A DNA stretch of 64,000 bases from Quinella sp. 2Q5. Its GTDB lineage: Bacteria; Bacillota; Negativicutes; Selenomonadales; Selenomonadaceae. The stretch is from NCBI GenBank assembly GCA_015206785.1, contig JADEZQ010000004.1, positions 48,573-112,572 on the forward strand, written 5' to 3'. Within the stretch, counting starts at the first letter, position 1. Every line of letters begins with the position of its first letter. The notes beneath the pieces are model-generated. The model was given only the letters and a program-made list of their open reading frames with translations, was not told where the DNA came from and did no database searches. Positions 49,383-59,377 of the stretch are shown here, one piece after another. Both the position numbers and the translations under genes were made by a program.

Positions 49383-50216
49383 TCAAGCGGGCTTCAGCGC
49401 GATGAGGGCGGCGATGCGTCCGGTGCGGTCGAAATTTTTTTTCTGTGCCGCACGATACGAGAAGTACCACGCGCTTTGGCAACAGGTGCATTCGCCCGCG
49501 ACGTCGATGTTGCTTTCGGGAACGCCAATCTCCGTCAGCTGCAAGACATTCGCCCGCCAAAGGTCGAGGAAAATTTTTCCGTCGCGCTCAATCAGAAGTT
49601 CGCCGTGATGATTCGGGAACGCAGCCTTGCAACGGGTGACGACTTCGCCGCCGACAGCATAGCAACACGGCCCGATTGACGGTCCGATACCGACGAGGCA
49701 ATCTTCGACGCGCGTGCCGAACTCGGAGTGCATGGTTAGCAGAGTCTTTGCGGCAATTTTTTTGAGCGTGCCCTTCCAGCCGCCGTGAGCCAGACCAACC
49801 GCGCGGTTCGTTACGTCCACGAAAAAAATCGGCACGCAGTCCGCGAAGCAAAGCATCAGCGGCAGGTCGTCAACGTTCGTAATCAGCGCGTCGGTTTCGG
49901 GAATTGAGTCGGCATAATTTTGACAGCCGCACCCGCGAAAGTTTTCATCGACGCGAAAAATTTTGTCGCCGTGAACTTGATTGGGCGTGACGATATCAGC
50001 CGGAGAGAAGCCGAGCGTCTGCACGAAGCGGCGGCGGTTGGCAATGACGTCCGCGGGATTATCGCCGACATGCAACGCAAGGTTGAGGCTGTCGAACGGC
50101 TCCGAACTGACCCCGCCGAGCCGAGTCGACACCGCGTGCGTGATGACGTCTTCGGGGAACGTAGAAAATTTCCCGTGCCAAAGATTGTTCTCCGTGCGCC
50201 GAATGAAATAGCTCAT
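49383..50216 (-). CDS. pgeF: PgeF/YfiH-family multicopper-like purine/peptidoglycan-editing enzyme
   Basis: NQVHGDKIFRVDEN...FADCVPIFFVD...GLAHGGWKGTL...GIGPSIGPCCYAVGGEV. Confidence 0.92.
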   Translation of the reverse strand: MSYFIRRTENNLWHGKFSTFPEDVITHAVSTRLGGVSSEPFDSLNLALHVGDNPADVIANRRRFVQTLGFSPADIVTPNQVHGDKIFRVDENFRGCGCQNYADSIPETDALITNVDDLPLMLCFADCVPIFFVDVTNRAVGLAHGGWKGTLKKIAAKTLLTMHSEFGTRVEDCLVGIGPSIGPCCYAVGGEVVTRCKAAFPNHHGELLIERDGKIFLDLWRANVLQLTEIGVPESNIDVAGECTCCQSAWYFSYRAAQKKNFDRTGRIAALIALKPA

Positions 50217-50356
50217 AAAAATTTCTCCTTACCTGTGAGTTGCCCGCATTATACCGCACGCGCCGCGGTTGGCAAGCACTGCGCCAAATTCTATCGTCGC
50301 CCAAGTCATTTACAAGCACGGGCGTCGGCGTTATAATCGCACGCGAAGGAGGATTG

Positions 50357-51613
50357 ATGCATTTGATTCAAGAGAACAGAGTCGTCGTCACGGGGCTGGG
50401 GGCAGTCTCACCCGTCGGCATCGGCAAGCAAAATTTTTGGCAAGCTGTCACGGCGGGCACCAACGGAATCGACAAGATCACGCTCTTCGACGCGACTGAC
50501 TACACCTGTCAAATTGCCGGCGAGGTGACGGACTTCGACCCCGCGCTCTTCATCGACAAGAAGGAAATCAAGCGCATGGATCGTTACACGCAGTTTGCGC
50601 TGGCCGCCACGAGCCTTGCCTTCGACGACGCGAAGCTTGACGCGGGCAAAATTGACGGCGACCGCGCGGGCGTCTTCGTCGGCACGGGAATCGGCGGCAT
50701 GAGCACCTTGCACAACCAATACGAAAAACTTTTTGCCAAAGGTCCGAGCCGAATCAGCCCGTTCTTTATCCCGATGATGATTGCCAACATGGCTGCGGGC
50801 AACATTGCCATTGCCTACAAATTGCACGGACCGAGCGAATGCATCGTCACGGCGTGCGCCTCCGGCACCAACGCAATCGGCGACGCCTTCCGAGTGATTC
50901 AGCGCGGCGAAGCTGACATCATGTTTGCCGGCGGCACCGAGGCGGCAATTTCACCGGCAGGCGTGGCGGGCTTTGCGCAGATGAAAGCACTTTGCTCCGA
51001 CCACAACGACGACCCCGCGCACGCGTCGCGTCCGTTCGACAAAAACCGCAGCGGCTTCGTCATGGGCGAAGGTTCGGGCATCATCGTCTTGGAAAAGCTC
51101 GAACACGCCATCAATCGCGGCGCACACATCTACGCGGAAATCGTCGGATACGGCAGAAACGACGACGCCTATCACATCACCACGCCCGCGCCCGGAGGCA
51201 TCACCCAATCCAAATGCATGAAGCTCGCGCTCGACGACGCAAACCTTCGCCCCGACGAGATTGACTACATCAACGCGCACGGCACGTCCACGCACTTCAA
51301 CGACCAAAGCGAAACCGAAGCGATCAAAATCGTTTTCGGCGACCACGCCTACAAGCTCGCGGTCTCGTCCACCAAGTCAATGACCGGTCACATGCTCGGC
51401 GCGGCGGGCGGCATTGAGGCAGTGGCTGCTGTGCTGTCGATTGAAACGGGCACCATTCACCCGACGATTAACTACGAGACGCCCGACGAAGGTCTTGACC
51501 TCAACTACGTGCCGAACGAGGCGCAGACTCGCACCGTCAATGCCGCAATGTCAAATTCGTTCGGCTTCGGCGGGCACAACGCTTGCGTCGTCTTTAAAAA
51601 GTTCGTCGGCTAA
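50357..51613 (+). CDS. fabF: beta-ketoacyl-ACP synthase II
   Basis: VVVTGLGAVSPVGIGKQNFW...ACASGTNAIGDAFRVIQRGEADIMFAGGTE...NAHGTSTHFND. Confidence 0.97.
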   Translation: MHLIQENRVVVTGLGAVSPVGIGKQNFWQAVTAGTNGIDKITLFDATDYTCQIAGEVTDFDPALFIDKKEIKRMDRYTQFALAATSLAFDDAKLDAGKIDGDRAGVFVGTGIGGMSTLHNQYEKLFAKGPSRISPFFIPMMIANMAAGNIAIAYKLHGPSECIVTACASGTNAIGDAFRVIQRGEADIMFAGGTEAAISPAGVAGFAQMKALCSDHNDDPAHASRPFDKNRSGFVMGEGSGIIVLEKLEHAINRGAHIYAEIVGYGRNDDAYHITTPAPGGITQSKCMKLALDDANLRPDEIDYINAHGTSTHFNDQSETEAIKIVFGDHAYKLAVSSTKSMTGHMLGAAGGIEAVAAVLSIETGTIHPTINYETPDEGLDLNYVPNEAQTRTVNAAMSNSFGFGGHNACVVFKKFVG

Positions 51614-51628
51614 AATTTTTCCGCAACC

Positions 51629-51660
51629 AAAAATCCCCTGCACATAGCGGGGGATTTTTC
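51629..51660 (+). terminator. fabF terminator
   Basis: AAAATCCCC-tgcacatagc-GGGGGATTTTT. Confidence 0.85.
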
Positions 51661-51672
51661 ATTCGGTGGAAA

Positions 51673-52569
51673 TTATTTCAGCGCGTCTAAAATTTCTCGA
51701 CCGCCGCGATTGAGCAGCCGACGTGCCAGCCGTTCGCCGATGTGTTTGTCATCAGCCGAGGCAGTGACCGAATCCGTGACGACGTGTCGACCGTCGGGCG
51801 CGGCGATGATTGCGCGGACGCTGACCGTGTCGCCGACCTGAGCGAAAACTCCGACGGGTATCTGACAGCTGCCGCCGACCGCCGTCAAAAATTCTCGTTC
51901 GATATCGACGGCCGCGCGAGTTGCTGAATCATTGAGCCGTTGCATCAGCTCGAAGGCGTCGTCGTCGCGGGTCTCGATTGCCAAAGCTCCTTGCCCCGCC
52001 GCGGGAATCAGCTGCGTCAAAATTTCGCGCACGCGTGCGCCGTGACCGAGCCGTTCCAATCCCGCCGCCGCCAAGATGATTGCGTCGAAGTCTCCCGCAT
52101 CCAACTTCGCCAGCCGCGTGTCGACATTGCCGCGCAGATTTTTGACGGTGATGTCCGGACGAAGCGACAGCACTTGCGCCGCGCGACGAAGGCTCGACGT
52201 CCCAACGACGGCTCCGATTGGCAAGGCGTCGAACGAGGCGAAGCGATTGCTGACGAACGCGTCGAAGGGTTGAGCCCGCTCCGTGACCGCCGCGATTCGG
52301 AAACCTTCGGGCAATTCGGTTGGGACGTCCTTCATGCTGTGAACCGCCGCGTCGATTTGCCCGCGAGCCATCTGCAGTTCGAGTTCCTTGGTGAACAGAC
52401 CTTTGCCGCCGATTTTCGCCAGCGGCGCGTCCAAAATTTTGTCGCCGGTCGTGTGCACGGCAACGAGTTCGACTTCGACGTCGGGAAAAAATTTTTTCAG
52501 CCGAGCCGCCACGAAGTTCGCTTGCCAAAGTGCCAGCCGACTGGTGCGCGTTCCAATTTTAATTCGCAA
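51673..52569 (-). CDS. hemC: porphobilinogen deaminase
   Basis: MRIKIGTRTSRLALWQANFVAARLKKFFPDVEVELVAVHTTGDKILDAPLAKIGGKGLFTKELE. Confidence 0.97.
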   Translation of the reverse strand: MRIKIGTRTSRLALWQANFVAARLKKFFPDVEVELVAVHTTGDKILDAPLAKIGGKGLFTKELELQMARGQIDAAVHSMKDVPTELPEGFRIAAVTERAQPFDAFVSNRFASFDALPIGAVVGTSSLRRAAQVLSLRPDITVKNLRGNVDTRLAKLDAGDFDAIILAAAGLERLGHGARVREILTQLIPAAGQGALAIETRDDDAFELMQRLNDSATRAAVDIEREFLTAVGGSCQIPVGVFAQVGDTVSVRAIIAAPDGRHVVTDSVTASADDKHIGERLARRLLNRGGREILDALK

Positions 52570-52578
52570 GATTATCCC

Positions 52579-52989
52579 TCACCCGTTGAAAAAGTTTATG
52601 CCATAAGCCGCTTTGAACAGCGCATTTGCAATACTTTTTCGTGCATACCACTCGATGTGTTTTCTTACCTCATCTTTTCGCCAATTTCCGTAATTATCTT
52701 TATGAAAAGTTTCCTTGGTGTACCAGTTGTATCGTACAAGTTCATTGCTAATATCGTCTTTTCGGTCGTCGTCATATATTATAACGATAGTTCCAGCAAT
52801 CTGATAATGTGGAGGATTGTATTCCTGAACATCGACGCTCGGCAAGTATAAATATTCGTGTGCACCATGTCCTGAACGAACCAAAATATAATCGGAATCG
52901 TTCTTGTAGCAATCACGATATTCGGCCGAACAATGAGCCAAGAGAGCGACGACGAGCGCGACAATCGCCGCCGAGAGAAATTTTTTCAT
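52579..52989 (-). CDS. small secreted protein of unknown function
   Basis: Signal peptide MKKFLSAAIVALVVALLAHCSA shared with next ORF; AT-richer than flanks. Confidence 0.65.
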   Translation of the reverse strand: MKKFLSAAIVALVVALLAHCSAEYRDCYKNDSDYILVRSGHGAHEYLYLPSVDVQEYNPPHYQIAGTIVIIYDDDRKDDISNELVRYNWYTKETFHKDNYGNWRKDEVRKHIEWYARKSIANALFKAAYGINFFNG

Positions 52990-53027
52990 GTGAACCGCCT
53001 CCAATCAAAACTTTGGCACCGTCAATT

Positions 53028-53759
53028 TTAGAAACCGGTATCAAAAATTATGCAGTCTTGTCTAAAACTAAGACTTTCGCCGTATCCGATAATCAACCTG
53101 CGAGAGGTTTGACCTTCTCTGCCCGAATATTTGCGTTTGAAATCATCTTTTGCGTTATTCGCGGAAAGCCCCGACCAATCAAAGCGTCTGTCGTTATTTT
53201 TGTAAATCGTTATGCAATCTACAACATCAGCGGCAAATTGAACATCAAACCCGCGATATTTCCAAGTGATATGCCCCATGTTGTTATTGACGCTCGAAGG
53301 CTGTCCGTAAAGTTTAACCACGTCGTCTTTGTGCATGCCGAGATAAATTCCACCGACCGATTCAAAATAACGCGGCTCCTTCGTCCTGCGGAGTGCAGTT
53401 TTCCCGTTTAAAAAAATCATTTCGTGATAGTCCGGAGTTGACTGATAGATTGTTGGCATTGAATGATAATCCATATGAATTTCTTTGATTCCATGTCCGT
53501 CATTAATTCGACGAGTGTAAACCGCTGACGATTGATAAGCGAATATCGGCTTGTAATCATTGTTTAAATAAAGTGCAAGAACTTTACAACCGTTTATGCT
53601 GTAATCGTTGCTGATTGTAAGGACGAGATTGCCTTTGGCGTCGTACCAGTTGCCGAGAATGCGATTGAGTTCAGTGACGGAAACCGAATTCATTGCCGAA
53701 CATTGAGCCGAAACTGCGACGACGAGCGCGACAATCGCCGCAGAGAGAAATTTTTTCAT
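53028..53759 (-). CDS. secreted protein of unknown function
   Basis: Signal peptide MKKFLSAAIVALVVAVSAQCSA; GGIYLGMHKDDVVKLYGQPSSV resembles SmpA/BamE-like short repeat. Confidence 0.7.
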   Translation of the reverse strand: MKKFLSAAIVALVVAVSAQCSAMNSVSVTELNRILGNWYDAKGNLVLTISNDYSINGCKVLALYLNNDYKPIFAYQSSAVYTRRINDGHGIKEIHMDYHSMPTIYQSTPDYHEMIFLNGKTALRRTKEPRYFESVGGIYLGMHKDDVVKLYGQPSSVNNNMGHITWKYRGFDVQFAADVVDCITIYKNNDRRFDWSGLSANNAKDDFKRKYSGREGQTSRRLIIGYGESLSFRQDCIIFDTGF

Positions 53760-53782
53760 GACAACTACCTCCAAAAATTTTT

Positions 53783-55024
53783 TCACGGGCTGAAGAGTGC
53801 CTGCATTGCCTGGGCGTAAAAATTTTCGGCGTCGGTGCCGGCGGAAGCGTTGAGGTTCATCATCGGCAGGCGCAAGAGCTTGCGGACGATTCGCCGCGTC
53901 AATCGGTCGACATTGCGTCGTTCGTCGTCGGTGAGGTTGCAAAGTTTGCCGGACACGCGGCGGATTTCCCGTTCGCGAATTTTTTCGGCGCGTTCGGAAA
54001 GATTTGCCATGAGCGGTTGGAGCTTGAGATACTTGAAGCGTTCGGTGAGGGCGGAGACGTCTTCGGCGATAATTTTTTCTGCGAGGCGGGCTTCACGTCG
54101 GCGAGCCTGAAAATTTTTTTCGACGACGGATTCAAGATCGTCGATGTTGAAGAGCGTGACGCCGCAGATGTTGCCGACTTCGGGGTCGACGTCGCGGGGG
54201 ACGGCGATATCGATGAACAGGATGCCGCGCCCTTGACGGCGAGCCATGAGCTGCTGAGTTTGCCAGGGCTTAACGACGTAGTGGGGTGCGCCCGTGGACG
54301 TGATGATTATGTCGACGTGCGCCGCGGCGGTGAAGGCTTCGTTCCAGGCGACGGCTTGAGCACCGATTTGGTTTGCCATGTCGATAGCGCGTTCGATGTG
54401 ATGATTGGCGACGAAAATTTTTCCGACGCCGCGGCTGATGAGATGTTGAGCCGTGAGCCGAGCCATTTTGCCCGCGCCGAAGATCAGAACATTTCTGCCG
54501 ACGAGCGTGCCGAGTTCACGAGCCGCAAGTTCAACAGCCGCCGACGAAACCGAAACCGAGTTGCAAGCGATGCGGGTCTCCGTGCGGACGCGTTTGCCCG
54601 AAGCGATTGCGCGATTGAACAGCGTGTTCAAGATGGTGTCGGTGGCGTGAGCTGCCTTAGCGACGGCGTAAGCTTCCTTGACCTGCGAGAGGATTTGCCC
54701 TTCGCCGAGAATGAGTGAATCGAGACCCGCGGCGACTGCGAACAGATGATTGGTGCAGTCCTCGTCGTCGAAGGCGTACAAAAATTTTTCGTCGACGGTC
54801 GCGCCAATGAGATCGTTTAGGAATTCGCGGACGCCGGCGTCGTCGTCAGTCACGGCATAAATTTCCGTTCGGTTGCACGTGACCAAGACGACCGCCTCGC
54901 TCAAGCCGCCATAGTCGTCGAGATTGTCGAGCCCGCGGCGCACGGCGTCCTTGCCGATGGAAAACCGTTCGCGCACGTCAACGGGTGCCGTCGTGTGATT
55001 GAGCCCCAAAACTTTCAAGTGCAT
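53783..55024 (-). CDS. hemA: glutamyl-tRNA reductase
   Basis: LGLNHTTAPVDVRERFSI...VLVTCNRTEIYAV...GAGKMARLTAQHLISRGV. Confidence 0.97.
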   Translation of the reverse strand: MHLKVLGLNHTTAPVDVRERFSIGKDAVRRGLDNLDDYGGLSEAVVLVTCNRTEIYAVTDDDAGVREFLNDLIGATVDEKFLYAFDDEDCTNHLFAVAAGLDSLILGEGQILSQVKEAYAVAKAAHATDTILNTLFNRAIASGKRVRTETRIACNSVSVSSAAVELAARELGTLVGRNVLIFGAGKMARLTAQHLISRGVGKIFVANHHIERAIDMANQIGAQAVAWNEAFTAAAHVDIIITSTGAPHYVVKPWQTQQLMARRQGRGILFIDIAVPRDVDPEVGNICGVTLFNIDDLESVVEKNFQARRREARLAEKIIAEDVSALTERFKYLKLQPLMANLSERAEKIREREIRRVSGKLCNLTDDERRNVDRLTRRIVRKLLRLPMMNLNASAGTDAENFYAQAMQALFSP

Positions 55025-55634
55025 GATTGATGATTGCCTCCAGCTCGTCGAGTTGCCCCGACTTCAAAAGTTGCCAAGCCTCTTGCGTGAGAATCTGTTG
55101 CCAAAAAATTTTTCGTGCCTGCGGATTCGGCAGACGGTGTTTGACTTCGCGGCGATATCGGGCGATGATGTCGAGCCCCGCGGAAAAACTTTCGCCGAGT
55201 TCCGCCTCCAACATCTGCCGCAGAAATTTCGCGAAGGCGGGGGAATTTCCTTCGGTCGAGACGGTCAACAGCAGGTCGCCGCGTCGAATGCCGGACGGCA
55301 CAAAAAAATTTCCGCCCGCGCCGTTGACGACGTTCGCCAAAATTTTTCGGGACTGCGCGGCGTCCGCGACGTGACGATTGACTTCGGGGCTGTCGGTGGC
55401 GGCGATGACCAACAGCTCGTCGTTCAACATGTCGGGCGAAAAATTTTCCCGCGTCCAAAAAATTTCTCCGCCGTCGACGAGTTTGCTGACGCCCGCGCAG
55501 ATTTCCGGCGCAATGACTCGGACGAGGGCTCCCGCTTCCAACAGACCGCGAATTTTGCGAAGAGCCACGTTCCCGCCGCCGACGACTGCGCAACGTTTGC
55601 CCGCTACGTCCAGGTTCAGCGGATAAAGCTTCAT
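54978..55634 (-). CDS. precorrin-2 dehydrogenase/sirohydrochlorin ferrochelatase-like (Met8/CysG-N)
   Basis: MKLYPLNLDVAGKRCAVVGGGNVALRKIRGLLEAGALVRVIAPE. Confidence 0.92.
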   Translation of the reverse strand: MKLYPLNLDVAGKRCAVVGGGNVALRKIRGLLEAGALVRVIAPEICAGVSKLVDGGEIFWTRENFSPDMLNDELLVIAATDSPEVNRHVADAAQSRKILANVVNGAGGNFFVPSGIRRGDLLLTVSTEGNSPAFAKFLRQMLEAELGESFSAGLDIIARYRREVKHRLPNPQARKIFWQQILTQEAWQLLKSGQLDELEAIINHALESFGAQSHDGTR

Positions 55635-56968
55635 CGGTCAATCACCCGCGCCGTCAAGAAGATGATGAGTTCGGATTCGGATTTGCTCTTGCGGTGGTTG
55701 CGGAAGAGTGCGCCGAGGATTGGCAGGTCGCCGAGGAAGGGAATTTTGCTGACGGAACGTTCCTCCTCCGCGCCGATGAGACCGCCGATAATCATTGGCT
55801 CGCCGTCGCGCACGGTCACGGTCGTCTCCGCCGAACGCGTGTTGAATCGGTAAGCCCCCATATCCTCAACGTATTGCGGCGTGCTGACTTCCGTGTGAAT
55901 CGTCGCGGTGATTGTGCCGTCGGAATTGACGCGCGGCGTGTACTTCAAAATAATTCCCGCGTCACGATATTCAATCGACGTAGTGACGGTGGAGTTTGTG
56001 GTCTGCGTGGTGGGCACGGGCACGGAGCTTCCGACGTTGATGACGGCTTCGCGCCCCTGAATCGTCGTGACATTCGGGCGGGAAAGAATCTTCGCCTTGC
56101 CGTCGGTGACGAGCGCATTTATCTTCGCGCCGTAATAAAATTCGTAGGGATAGCCCGTGTACGTCCGCCCAAACCTGATGATACCGTAGCCGTCGCTGTC
56201 GCCGTAATTTTCGTGGCGGGTGATTGTGCCGTCGTAGTGGTCGGGATATTGCGGGATGGCTGACCACGACCACTCCACGCCGAGATTTTTAGATTCGCTC
56301 TTGTCCACGGCAAGCAACTGCGCTTCAACGGAAACCTGCTTGAGTTCAACGTCGAGTTCGGTCAAAAGATTTTTGACGCGCTGATATTCCGTGGGCGTGG
56401 CGAACAGGACGAGCGCATTGACTTCGGGGTTGACGTAGACGCGTTTGGCGCGGGGATCTTTCTCGTCGTCCTCTTCGGTCTGCCAGTCGCTTGAGGAACG
56501 TTCGCGGAATTTGTAAGTGTACGTGCGTTCAATGCCGTCGGCGTCCTTAACGCGCATGGTCTCGCTCAAAGGTTTGTCGGGCTCCACGTCGAGCACCTTG
56601 AAGACCGCCTTGCGCAAGATGTTTGCGTCGCCGAACTTGACGGGCAGAACGTAGCTCTGCATCGGCTCGGCGGGCTGAAGTTCCGCGGTTAAGATGTAAA
56701 CGTTGCCTTCGTGCAGCAGCCGCAGATTTTTGACGCGGGCAATCAGTTCCAACACGCGCACGGCGTCGACGTCGGTCACCGAGATTGACACGGTGCCTTT
56801 GACCGAATCGTCCGCCATGACGTTGAGCCCGCCCGTCTTGCCGACCAGGACGATTGTCGAACGCAGGTCGGCGTCGTGCACGCTCAATGTCATCGGCGCG
56901 GCGTTTGCATTCGACGCCACAAAAAAAGCCGCCGACATCACGAGCGGCAGAAATTTTTTCCGCATCAA
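55631..56968 (-). CDS. secretin (type IV pilus PilQ / T2SS GspD-like)
   Basis: STN-like N-terminus; KILSRPNVTTIQGREAVINVGSSVPVP; MIIGGLIGAEEERSVSKIPFLGDLPILGALFRNHRKSKSESELIIFLTARVI. Confidence 0.93.
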   Translation of the reverse strand: MMRKKFLPLVMSAAFFVASNANAAPMTLSVHDADLRSTIVLVGKTGGLNVMADDSVKGTVSISVTDVDAVRVLELIARVKNLRLLHEGNVYILTAELQPAEPMQSYVLPVKFGDANILRKAVFKVLDVEPDKPLSETMRVKDADGIERTYTYKFRERSSSDWQTEEDDEKDPRAKRVYVNPEVNALVLFATPTEYQRVKNLLTELDVELKQVSVEAQLLAVDKSESKNLGVEWSWSAIPQYPDHYDGTITRHENYGDSDGYGIIRFGRTYTGYPYEFYYGAKINALVTDGKAKILSRPNVTTIQGREAVINVGSSVPVPTTQTTNSTVTTSIEYRDAGIILKYTPRVNSDGTITATIHTEVSTPQYVEDMGAYRFNTRSAETTVTVRDGEPMIIGGLIGAEEERSVSKIPFLGDLPILGALFRNHRKSKSESELIIFLTARVIDR

Positions 56969-57520
56969 TCAGTTCATCTCCTTCTGCAGGTAGACGCGCG
57001 TGCCGTCGCTGAACGTGACGAAGTCCGCGCCGATATCGACGATACGCCGCCCGTTCACCTCGTCGCCCACGGTCAGGAAGAGCGTTTCCTTGCCGCGCAG
57101 GAACATCGCCGTCTTGCGTGCGCCGCTGATTGCCGTGCCCGTGAGCAAAATTTTTTCGCGGGGCTGAAGTTGCGGCGGCTCAATCGGAATCGACGGCGGC
57201 GGAATTTTTTTCGGCAAGGGCTTGGGCTTGACGGCACCCGCAAACGGATCGGCAACTATGAGCGCGTCCGCTGTGGCTCCGACGATTGGCACGACGCCAT
57301 CAAGATTTTTCGGAGCGGGCAGCTGTTTGACGGGCAGGTCGCGCGTCACGGGTTGAGTCGTCGGCTGTTCGGTCAGGTTGATGTTTTCGTTTGAAGTGTC
57401 GTCGTTCGCCCAAAAGACCATCAGCACAACGGCGCACACTCCCAGGGCAATTGCGCGGACTTTGTTGCGCTTGAGCTCGTCGAGTTCGTGCGCCAAAAAT
57501 TTTTTCAGCTCGTCGGACAT
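56969..57520 (-). CDS. PilP/GspC-like inner-membrane partner of the secretin
   Basis: Single TM then ADPFAGAVKPKPLPKK...LTGTAISGARKTAMFLRGKETLFLTVGDEVNGRRIVDIGADFVTFSDGTRVYL. Confidence 0.65.
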   Translation of the reverse strand: MSDELKKFLAHELDELKRNKVRAIALGVCAVVLMVFWANDDTSNENINLTEQPTTQPVTRDLPVKQLPAPKNLDGVVPIVGATADALIVADPFAGAVKPKPLPKKIPPPSIPIEPPQLQPREKILLTGTAISGARKTAMFLRGKETLFLTVGDEVNGRRIVDIGADFVTFSDGTRVYLQKEMN

Positions 57521-57656
57521 CTCGCGCCTCCGAAAAATTTTTTCGGCGATAATTTATCACACGCCCGCGCAGTTTTCAACGGGCGCAAAGATTTTGTGGA
57601 CACGGCGGCGGTTTTGAATTACACTGCGACTGATAACGTTGAGAGGAAGATGACAC

Positions 57657-59249
57657 GTGTTTAACCGAAAACTTTCACGCAGGGAGTTCATAAAGATGAC
57701 CACACTCACGACGCTGGCGTTTGCCGCGACGAACTTCATCAGCGACGAAAATCTTTCCGCCGCAAAAATCTGCTCGGCACGCACGCGTTACGGCACGTAC
57801 AACGGCTTCATGAAAGGCGGCGTGCGCACGTGGCTGGGCATTGCCTATGCCAAACCGCCCGTGGGAAATTTGCGCTGGCGTGCGCCCGAAAAGCTTGAGC
57901 CGTCCACTGCGGAGTTTGACGCCAAGAAGTTGGGTGCCAGCCCCATTCAAGACCGCGACGAACTTGAGCCCACCAGCCTCCTGCCGCAGAGCGAAGATTG
58001 TCTGACGCTAAACATCTGGGCGCACAACTCCACGACCCGCAAGCCCGTCATGGTCTTCATTCCCGGCGGCGGCTTCGTCAACGGCGGCAACGGCGACCCG
58101 GCATACAACGGCGCGAACCTCGCCAAAGCTCACGACGTCGTTGTCGTCACGATTAACTATCGGCTAAACATCTTCGGCTTCATGAACTTTGCGGAGATTG
58201 ATCCCGCCTTCGAAGACAGCGGCTACCTGGGGCTCAAGGATCAGGCGATTGCCCTTGCGTGGGTCAAAGAGAACATCGAACACTTCGGCGGCGACCCCGA
58301 CAACATCACGGTCTTCGGCGAGAGCGCGGGTTCCATCTCGACCATGTTGCTGATGACTGCGCCCGCGGTCAACGGTCTTTTCACCAAGGCGATAGCTCAA
58401 TCGGGTCACGCGGCGTTTTATCAGGAGCCCGACGACTCAGCCAAGCTTGCCCGCCTGTTCATGGACGTCAACGGCTACAGCGACATGCGCGAGCTGATGA
58501 CTATGCCCGCGACCGAGCTGGAGGCGGCGTACGAGAAACTTGCTTACACGCGCGCTTGGGAAACCGAATTCGATTACATGCCGACGGCCGACGGAAAGTT
58601 CCTGCCCAAGTCTCCGATGTACGAACTTAGTTACGGCGCGGGCAAGGGCGTCAAACTCTTGACAGGCACCACCGCCGAGGAGTATCGCTATTGGTTGTTG
58701 TATTTCAAAGATTTCTTGAAGATCGTTCCGAAAGTTCACCCGACGCTCAATCCGCTGTTCTATGCCGACGAATTTACCGAGGGCAAAGAACTTTACGCGG
58801 CGTGGCAAAAAAATCACATGGACTTGCCCGCGGACGAACGCTACCTGGAATTTGCCGACCAGCTCGATTGGCGCGTGGGTCAGGAGCTGTGCGCCGAGTA
58901 TCATTCCGCCTTCGACACGACGTACTACTATCTGTTCAGCCAGACGTCGCCGGTTGAGGGTTTGGGTTCGTGCCACGCGATTGACCTGCCGTTTGTCTTC
59001 GGCAATCCCGCTCACGACATCGAGGCGAAACCCTCCGCCAAGCTCATCAAGCAGGTTCAGGCGACGTGGACAGCTTTCGCGGCGACGGGCGACCCGAAAA
59101 ACGAGCTGATTCCCCAATGGCACCGCTACACTGCAGACGACCGCCGGACGATGGAGATCAATTCCAAAGCTTGGGTCTGCCGAAAGGACTTGAACACCGC
59201 CAACCTGAACGAACTGCGCGTTGCCTACGAAAACCACTTGCCCCAATGA
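57657..59249 (+). CDS. type B carboxylesterase, Tat-like signal
   Basis: SRREFIK; GIAYAKPPVGNLRWRAPEK; EDCLTLNIWAH; FGESAGSISTMLL. Confidence 0.92.
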   Translation: MFNRKLSRREFIKMTTLTTLAFAATNFISDENLSAAKICSARTRYGTYNGFMKGGVRTWLGIAYAKPPVGNLRWRAPEKLEPSTAEFDAKKLGASPIQDRDELEPTSLLPQSEDCLTLNIWAHNSTTRKPVMVFIPGGGFVNGGNGDPAYNGANLAKAHDVVVVTINYRLNIFGFMNFAEIDPAFEDSGYLGLKDQAIALAWVKENIEHFGGDPDNITVFGESAGSISTMLLMTAPAVNGLFTKAIAQSGHAAFYQEPDDSAKLARLFMDVNGYSDMRELMTMPATELEAAYEKLAYTRAWETEFDYMPTADGKFLPKSPMYELSYGAGKGVKLLTGTTAEEYRYWLLYFKDFLKIVPKVHPTLNPLFYADEFTEGKELYAAWQKNHMDLPADERYLEFADQLDWRVGQELCAEYHSAFDTTYYYLFSQTSPVEGLGSCHAIDLPFVFGNPAHDIEAKPSAKLIKQVQATWTAFAATGDPKNELIPQWHRYTADDRRTMEINSKAWVCRKDLNTANLNELRVAYENHLPQ

Positions 59250-59377
59250 AAGCTCGCGTCCGAAAATTTTTTCACCGCGGCAGGTAAAAGCCGTCGCGGC
59301 GTGGAAATTCCCCTAAACACCTTTGAAGACTTGCCTCAGGCTTGACATAAAAATTTTTGCGGAAGGAGTTTGATATC

